From Candidatus Bipolaricaulis sp. (GTDB lineage: Bacteria > Bipolaricaulota > Bipolaricaulia > Bipolaricaulales > Bipolaricaulaceae), in assembly GCA_020062805.1 (NCBI GenBank), contig JAGUVP010000263.1, positions 1 through 11,388 on the forward strand: 11,388 nucleotides of DNA, in the 5' to 3' direction. The notes under the pieces are model-generated. The model was given only the letters and a program-made list of their open reading frames with translations, had not been told where the DNA came from and did not search any database. Numbering within the stretch: position 1 is the stretch's first letter; every line of letters begins with the position of its first letter. The position numbers and the translations under genes were made by a program. Shown piece by piece: positions 6,976 to 11,388 of the stretch.

Positions 6976-8215
6976 TGTTCATCAGCTCCAGGAACTGCTT
7001 GTTCGTCCGCGTCTGTTCCATCTTGCCCTTGATGAACTCCAGCGCTGCCCCAGGGTCCGGCATCTCGATGAGAAGCTTACGGAGGATCCACACCCGACGA
7101 AGGACATCTGGCTGAAGCAGGAGTTCCTCTTTTCTCGTGCCCGATTGCACGAGGTCGATCGCCGGGAACACCCGGCGGTTGGCAAGATCTCGGTTCAGAA
7201 CAAGCTCCATGTTCCCGGTGCCTTTGAACTCCTCGAATACCACCTGGTCGAGGCGAGATCCCGTGTCGACGAGCGCGGTGGCGATGATGGTCAGGGATCC
7301 CCCCCCCTCGATGTTGCGGGCCGCACCGAAGAACTCCTTCGGCTTGTAGAGGGCTGTAGGATCAATGCCGCCCGAGAGGAGTTTTCCGGATGGGCTGATG
7401 GAGAGGTTGTACGCCCGCCCGAGACGGGTGAGCGAGTCCATGAGGATCACCACGTCGAGTCCCGACTCCACAAGCCGCTTCCCCTCCGCCGTCGCCAGCT
7501 CGGCGATCCGCGTGTGGTGCTGCGGCTCCATGTCGAACGTCGCCGCAATCACCTCCGCCTTCTTCACGGAGCGGCGGAAGTCCGTCACCTCCTCCGGCCG
7601 CTCGTCCACAAGCAAGATCAGCAGGTGCACGTCGGGGTGGTTCGCCTCAATCCCCTGGGCGATGTGCTTGAGGAGGGTCGTCTTCCCCGCCTTGGGCGGG
7701 GACACGATCAGGCCACGCTGTCCCTTTCCGATCGGGGAGAAGAGGTCGATGATCCGCGTGGAAGGCTCGTCCGGGTTGTGCTCGAGGATGAGATGCTCGT
7801 TCGGGTGGAGTGGTGTCAGCTGCTGGAACTCGACGCGCTTCCGAACCTGGTCCGGATCGAGGCCGCTGACCTTGTCCACCTTGAGCAGGGCGAAGTACCG
7901 CTCGCCCTCCCGGGGTTGGCGTACCGGGCCGCGGATGAGGTCTCCATCTTTGAGTGCAAACCGCTTGATCTGCGACGGAGACACGTACACGTCGTACCGA
8001 CTGGGGAGACAGGATCGTTCGCGGAGAAACCCGTAGCCATCAGGCATGATCTCCAAGATCCCCTCTACAGACAGGTCCTGCCGCTCCGCCAGGACGCGCA
8101 TCACGGCGAGTTCCAGGTCGGACGTTGAGAGGTCACCGCTTCCGTTGACACCCAGGGTTTGCGCCAGTCCCGTTAGCTTCTCCAACCCCAGCGCGCGGAC
8201 CTCGCTCATCTCCAT
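6968..8215 (-). CDS. rho: Transcription termination factor Rho
   Basis: 415-residue hexameric RNA-dependent ATPase/helicase that terminates transcription. The length matches E. coli Rho (419), with no large N-terminal insertion. Seen: an N-terminal helical domain (about 1-45) and the RNA-binding cold-shock-like domain with RNP1-type DGYGFLR (59-65) and YVSPSQIKRF (77-86). In the ATPase core are the P-loop PPKAGKTT (173-180), DERPEEVTDF (204-213), Walker B with VVILMDS (255-261), Q-loop SGKLLSGG (276-283) and R-loop GTGNMEL (332-338). An FPAIDLVQSGTRKEELL signature follows. The start ATG at 8215 is supported by AGAGGTGAT five bases upstream. A 64-bp spacer with two inverted repeats precedes the gene. 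It is followed directly by the M23 peptidase gene; rpmE, a common rho neighbour, is absent here. Confidence 0.98.
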   Translation of the reverse strand: MEMSEVRALGLEKLTGLAQTLGVNGSGDLSTSDLELAVMRVLAERQDLSVEGILEIMPDGYGFLRERSCLPSRYDVYVSPSQIKRFALKDGDLIRGPVRQPREGERYFALLKVDKVSGLDPDQVRKRVEFQQLTPLHPNEHLILEHNPDEPSTRIIDLFSPIGKGQRGLIVSPPKAGKTTLLKHIAQGIEANHPDVHLLILLVDERPEEVTDFRRSVKKAEVIAATFDMEPQHHTRIAELATAEGKRLVESGLDVVILMDSLTRLGRAYNLSISPSGKLLSGGIDPTALYKPKEFFGAARNIEGGGSLTIIATALVDTGSRLDQVVFEEFKGTGNMELVLNRDLANRRVFPAIDLVQSGTRKEELLLQPDVLRRVWILRKLLIEMPDPGAALEFIKGKMEQTRTNKQFLELMNSE

Positions 8216-8220
8216 CGCAC

Positions 8221-8229
8221 ATCACCTCT
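8221..8229 (-). promoter_or_regulatory. Strong Shine-Dalgarno of rho
   Basis: AGAGGTGAT on the minus strand lies five bases before the ATG at 8215. It fixes that ATG over the second in-frame ATG two codons further in. It is one of the two strongest ribosome-binding sites in the window, the other being that of the DUF4139 gene. Confidence 0.75.
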
Positions 8230-8246
8230 GGCAATTCAGATCGTAC

Positions 8247-8272
8247 GGTTCCCGGAACCCGGAGGGTCCGGG
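8247..8272 (-). repeat. Two overlapping inverted repeats in the rho leader
   Basis: On the minus strand, CCCGGA-CCC-TCCGGG (8258-8272) is a perfect 6-bp stem with a 3-base loop. GGTTCC-G-GGAACC (8247-8259) is a perfect 6-bp palindrome with one central base. They share two bases, so in RNA they could not both form fully. Neither is followed by a T tract, so they do not look like an intrinsic terminator. They could form a leader RNA structure affecting rho expression, or the second could be a protein-binding operator. The role is unproven. Confidence 0.45.
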
Positions 8273-8279
8273 CGTCTCC

Positions 8280-8915
8280 TCACAGTTTGCGAAAGAACGA
8301 TCGGGCGACATCCCAGTACATCGCCATCCGGTCGGTGAGCCCAGGCCAGAACCCCCGCTTCTCTTCCTTGCGAATGTGGCTCACCCCGTGCAGCTCGACC
8401 TTCTTCTTGCGCCATCCTTCCTTAGAGGCGAGCCGTGTCAAGGCGGTCTCGACGCCGAACTCCATGTCCTCCACTGCCCCACGAGCCCGCTCCCAGTGCG
8501 CGCGGGACATCACCCTCTGCCCAGACAAGAACGCCGCGATCCGTTGCGAGAGATCGGTCCCGATCCGCCCGTTCCGGAACACACCAATGACCACATCGGT
8601 ATCACCGGTCCCGTAGGCCCGAACCAGGTCTTCAACGTGGGACGGGGTGAGGCCGGTGAGGTCGGCGTCGAGGAACAGCAGCACCTCGCCGGTGGAGGCT
8701 TCCGCCCCTGCCGCCATCGCCGCCGCCTTGCCGCGGTTTTCGGATAGACGGACCAACCGGACCGCGAACTGCTCGGCCACCGTCGCCGTTGCGTCCGTGG
8801 AGCCGTCATCTACCACGATGACCTCGTCCACGGCGGGTGAGGCAAGCAGGGGTTCAAGCACAGCCGCGATGCGTTCCGCCTCGTTGAATGCTGGGATAAT
8901 CGCCGAGACCTTCAT
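8280..8915 (-). CDS. GT2-family glycosyltransferase, small soluble GT-A type
   Basis: 211-residue enzyme with a GT-A fold and no membrane segment, so probably cytoplasmic or peripherally membrane-bound. Seen: the N-terminal SAIIPAFNEAERI (4-16), nucleotide-binding VVDDGSTD (34-41), an NRGKAAAM element (60-67), and the metal-binding DAD in LFLDADLTG (80-88). The SGQRVMSR segment (131-138) and EFGVET (152-157) resemble the acceptor/catalytic region of the dolichyl-phosphate-mannose-synthase and glucosyl-3-phosphoglycerate-synthase-like branch. The donor and acceptor cannot be told from sequence. It is the first gene after the promoter at 8940-8968 and lies 64 bp before rho. The ATG at 8913-8915 has no visible Shine-Dalgarno, and the predicted leader is only about 18 bases. 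The start is kept because the hydrophobic first strand begins immediately after it. Confidence 0.88.
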   Translation of the reverse strand: MKVSAIIPAFNEAERIAAVLEPLLASPAVDEVIVVDDGSTDATATVAEQFAVRLVRLSENRGKAAAMAAGAEASTGEVLLFLDADLTGLTPSHVEDLVRAYGTGDTDVVIGVFRNGRIGTDLSQRIAAFLSGQRVMSRAHWERARGAVEDMEFGVETALTRLASKEGWRKKKVELHGVSHIRKEEKRGFWPGLTDRMAMYWDVARSFFRKL

Positions 8916-8939
8916 GAGGTAGTTGGTTTGGCGAGACTC

Positions 8940-8968
8940 AGTATAGCGAGGGCGTCAGCCCGTTTCAA
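8940..8968 (-). promoter_or_regulatory. Near-consensus sigma70-type promoter overlapping the proS stop codon
   Basis: On the minus strand -35 TTGAAA (8963-8968, five of six consensus bases) and -10 TATACT (8940-8945, five of six) are separated by exactly 17 bp. The -35 box contains the TGA stop of proS (8965-8967). The predicted start lies about 18 bases before the glycosyltransferase ATG at 8915. A 6-bp inverted repeat CGAGGG/CCCTCG (8947-8952 and 8972-8977) brackets the -35 element and could be an operator. This is the best promoter match in the window and probably drives the glycosyltransferase-rho-M23-murA-hflX block. Confidence 0.7.
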
Positions 8969-10692
8969 CCACCCTCGGCACGAAGCAGATCCTGCACAGA
9001 GCTATGGATGACGTCAAGCGAGGCGTCAACCGAATTGCGCGCTCCATCTCGTCTCCGCTCGAGATCCACCTCCCCTTTGCGCAGGCTGCGCGGGCCGATC
9101 ACAGCGAGCACCGGGATCCCGAGAAGCTTGGCATCGTGAAACTTCTCCCCGGCTGTCCGCTCCCGATCGTCGAGCAAGACGTCCAACCCCGCCTGAGCGA
9201 GGTGTTCGGCAACCGAGGCAGCGTACGCGAGCGGCTCAGGTTCTTTCGGGTTGAGGACCGCCACCAGCACGTGGAAGGGAGCCACAGAACCCGGCCAGAC
9301 GATCCCGTCCTCGTCGTGGTGGGCCTCCAGCACCGCCGCCAGCAGGCGGCCGATCCCAATTCCGTAGCAGCCCATGATGAGCGGGCGCGCCCGCCCCTCC
9401 CGATCGAGGAACGTCGCATCGAGGGACTGGGAGTACTTCGTCCCGAGCTTGAAGATGTGCCCAAGCTCGACCCCACGCTGAACGCGGAGAGTTCCCCCAC
9501 AGCGGGCGCAGCGATCGCCGTCGCGGGCGAGGGCTACATCAGCGACAAGCGATGCCTGGAAGTCGCGAGGGAAGTTCACATTTCGGAGGTGGAACCCCTC
9601 CTTGTTCGCACCTGCGACGAGGTTCCGCGCGGGGGGGATCGAGTCGTCCGCCACGACCACCACCCCATCGCCAGAGATGCCGATAGGAGAGGCATACCCC
9701 GGCACCGCGCCCACAGCGGCGATCTCCTCCTCAGTGGCTGGGGCGAGCTCCGCTGTGCCAAGCGCGCGGGCGAGCTTCGCCTCGTTCACCTCGTGGTCGC
9801 CACGGATCACGACAAACACCAGCTTCTTCCCCATTCGGTAGAACACGGCCTTCGCCGTCTTGCGGGTCGGGACGCCGAGGGCGTGGGCCACCGCCTCGAT
9901 CGTCTGGCAACCGGGGGTGGCCACTTCCGTCACCGCCTGCGGCGCCTCATCGGGGTCGGCATCCTTCACCGCGGTCGCCCCCTCTCGGTTCGCGGCGTAC
10001 CCGCATCCGTCACAGAGGACGAACGTGTCCTCGCCCTGCTCGTTGGGGAGCATGAACTCGTGGGATCCCGAACCGCCCATCATCCCCGAATCGGCCTCCA
10101 CGGGAACCGTCGCCAGGCCACAGCGACGGAAGATCGTGAGGTAGGCGCGATACACCTCGGGGTAGTAGCGATCGAGGTCGTCCGTGTCCTCGTGGAAGCT
10201 GTACCCATCCTTCATCGTGAACTCTCGGACGCGCACAAGGCCACCCCGGGCGCGGGGTTCATCGCGGAACTTCGTCTGGATTTGGTACAACATGAGCGGG
10301 AGCTGACGCCATGACTGGATCTCCCGCCGCGCAAGATCCGTTACGACCTCCTCGTGGGTTGGACCGAGAACCATCTCCCGACCGGCCCGATCCTGGAACC
10401 GAACGAGCTGCGACCCCGCCGTTTCCAGCCGCCCGGTTTTCGCCCACAGCTCGGCAGGGTGAACGACCGGCATGTGGAGCTCGGCGCCACCGATCGCATC
10501 CATCTCCTCGCGCACGATCGTTTCGATCTTGCGCAGTGCCCGCCACCCGAACGGAAGGTAGGTGTAGATCCCCGCGGCGAGGGGTCGAATGAGCCCCGCC
10601 CGCAGCATCAGTTTGTGGCTGGGAAGGTCGGCCTCGGCGGGCTCCTCTTTCCAGGTCGGGAGGAAGTACCGGCTCCAACGGACGTAGGCCAT
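8965..10692 (-). CDS. proS: Prolyl-tRNA synthetase (bacterial type with inserted editing domain)
   Basis: 575-residue class II synthetase charging tRNA-Pro; the length equals that of E. coli ProS (572). Seen: the N-terminal YFLPTWKEEPAEA with SHKLMLRAGLIR (25-36) and the GPTHEE element (110-115). Motif 2 is FRDEPRARGGLVRVREF (142-158), followed by MKDGYSFH. Motif 3 is GCYGIGIGRLL (441-451). Between motifs 2 and 3 lies the YbaK/INS-type editing domain (about 255-385, with K281 in RKTAKAVFY and GDHEVNEAKL at 298-307). It is flanked by CDGC (227-230) and CARC (395-398) cysteine pairs. The C-terminal anticodon-binding domain occupies about 473-570. An in-frame start 38 codons upstream would run into the DinG gene and does not match the family, so the ATG at 10690-10692 is chosen. 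It follows the DinG-family stop by 13 bp, probably in one transcript. Confidence 0.97.
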   Translation of the reverse strand: MAYVRWSRYFLPTWKEEPAEADLPSHKLMLRAGLIRPLAAGIYTYLPFGWRALRKIETIVREEMDAIGGAELHMPVVHPAELWAKTGRLETAGSQLVRFQDRAGREMVLGPTHEEVVTDLARREIQSWRQLPLMLYQIQTKFRDEPRARGGLVRVREFTMKDGYSFHEDTDDLDRYYPEVYRAYLTIFRRCGLATVPVEADSGMMGGSGSHEFMLPNEQGEDTFVLCDGCGYAANREGATAVKDADPDEAPQAVTEVATPGCQTIEAVAHALGVPTRKTAKAVFYRMGKKLVFVVIRGDHEVNEAKLARALGTAELAPATEEEIAAVGAVPGYASPIGISGDGVVVVADDSIPPARNLVAGANKEGFHLRNVNFPRDFQASLVADVALARDGDRCARCGGTLRVQRGVELGHIFKLGTKYSQSLDATFLDREGRARPLIMGCYGIGIGRLLAAVLEAHHDEDGIVWPGSVAPFHVLVAVLNPKEPEPLAYAASVAEHLAQAGLDVLLDDRERTAGEKFHDAKLLGIPVLAVIGPRSLRKGEVDLERRRDGARNSVDASLDVIHSSVQDLLRAEGG

Positions 10693-10705
10693 GATGGGCC
10701 CAAGG

Positions 10706-11388
10706 TTAGCGAAAGAGTCCCTCGAGGGCAACGAACAACTGGTCTGGATCGTCAACCCACTGCGCCGGTATGGGAAGGGCGCGCAGGAATGCGTCACCGT
10801 AGGCACGCGTGGCGAGACGCGGATCCGCCAGGAGAACTGCCCCTCGATCGGTGGGCGTTCGCACGAGACGGCCGACCCCCTGCCGCAGTCGAAGCACGGC
10901 CCGAGGCAGGAACACCTCCTGAAACGGAGACCCTCCCTGAGCCGCGATCCGTTCGGATCGGGCCTCGATCAGGGGGTCCGTGGGCACGGGGAACGGGAGC
11001 CGGACCACCGCCAACAGCTCCAGATCCTCTCCAGGAAGATCAATTCCCTCCCACAGCGTGTCCAGGCCGAGAAGGACTACGGGGGGCGGGTGGTTCCGAA
11101 ACCGCGCGAGAAGACCTTCCCGCTCCCCATCCCGGCGCTGGACCAGGTGCGGCGTTCCCGCGAGGTGAGCGGCTGTAGCCTCCAAGAGACGGCGCGAGGT
11201 GAACAGGGCGAGGGCCCGTCGGGGGACCCGCTCCAAGACCCCGCGCAACGTAGCCGCGAGGGATTGGGGAAACCCGGGATCGTCCGGATGGGGGAGGTAG
11301 CGGAGGACGAACGCTCCGACCCGGTCGTAGGAAAACGGGGATGGCCACGCCTGGAACGTCGGCTGATCGAGCCCCAGCTCGCGGGCCA
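10706..11388 (-). CDS. dinG: DinG-family ATP-dependent helicase, C-terminal part (start outside the window)
   Basis: The last 226 residues of a superfamily 2 (XPD/DinG-like) helicase; the frame is open to the right edge. Seen in the fragment: SPFSYDR (16-22), the RecA-like domain 2 strand LALFTSRRLL (59-68), and motif V region LGLDTLWEGIDLPGE (106-120). It continues with VRLPFPVPTDP (128-138) and motif VI QGVGRLVR (169-176) with the arginine finger, then an LLADPRL strand. DinG-type helicases unwind DNA 5' to 3', act on R-loops and D-loops, and usually carry an iron-sulphur cluster in the N-terminal half, which is not in this window. Whether this member has the cluster or an N-terminal exonuclease domain (as in many Gram-positive homologues) cannot be seen. 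It ends with TAA 13 bp before proS. Confidence 0.88.
   Translation of the reverse strand, partial: ARELGLDQPTFQAWPSPFSYDRVGAFVLRYLPHPDDPGFPQSLAATLRGVLERVPRRALALFTSRRLLEATAAHLAGTPHLVQRRDGEREGLLARFRNHPPPVVLLGLDTLWEGIDLPGEDLELLAVVRLPFPVPTDPLIEARSERIAAQGGSPFQEVFLPRAVLRLRQGVGRLVRTPTDRGAVLLADPRLATRAYGDAFLRALPIPAQWVDDPDQLFVALEGLFR

Noticed and set aside
6842..8128. A 428-codon open frame on the plus strand opposite rho and the M23 peptidase gene.
   Set aside because: It is antisense to unmistakable rho and M23 coding sequence, has low-complexity charged composition and matches no family. Long antisense frames are expected at this G+C content.
8947..8977. CGAGGG/CCCTCG inverted repeat as a proS terminator.
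   Set aside because: Stem of six pairs with a 19-base loop and no T tract; it coincides with the -35 region, so an operator is the more likely reading if it means anything.
9004..10314. A 436-codon open frame on the plus strand opposite proS.
   Set aside because: It lies wholly antisense to the conserved ProS catalytic and editing domains, and its His/Arg-rich composition is that of a shadow frame.
10693..10806. Longer proS start inside the upstream helicase gene.
   Set aside because: ProS proteins start just before the YFLPTxKE motif; the extra 38 residues show no family resemblance and would overlap the helicase coding end by about 100 bp.

Overview
This is a compact bacterial chromosome segment of high G+C content (clearly above 60% by eye). 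All eleven recognised genes lie on the minus strand. MurA, an M23/LysM cell-wall hydrolase and Rho make the host a peptidoglycan-containing bacterium. The phylum cannot be fixed from the sequence alone. A deep-branching or thermophilic lineage with small intergenic gaps is possible but is only a guess. No tRNA, rRNA, CRISPR, insertion sequence, prophage or obvious horizontally acquired cargo is visible.

In the direction of transcription (right to left), the window opens with the C-terminal part of a DinG-family helicase, followed 13 bp later by proS (prolyl-tRNA synthetase with inserted editing domain). A near-consensus sigma70-type promoter overlaps the proS stop codon. It starts a second block: a small cytoplasmic GT2 glycosyltransferase, a 64-bp spacer with inverted repeats, then rho, a LysM/M23 murein hydrolase, murA and hflX. 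From rho to hflX every junction overlaps (8, 4 and 16 bp), so these genes should be translationally coupled. An 84-bp gap with a weak candidate promoter and an 8-C tract separates hflX from the third block. That block holds an exported DUF4139 protein, a small protein that may be a winged helix, a phosphoglucomutase/phosphomannomutase and leuS, the last running off the left edge.

The genes are housekeeping. They cover tRNA charging (ProS, LeuS), transcription termination (Rho), ribosome rescue GTPase (HflX), DNA repair helicase (DinG family), and envelope precursor and remodelling functions (MurA, M23 hydrolase, hexose-phosphate mutase, glycosyltransferase). The murA-rho proximity recalls the B. 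subtilis arrangement, although here rpmE does not follow rho. I found no convincing new multi-gene system. The points worth a second look are regulatory (promoter overlapping proS, poly-C tract in a possible promoter spacer, overlapping hairpins before rho) and the uncharacterised DUF4139/small-protein pair embedded in an essential-gene operon.
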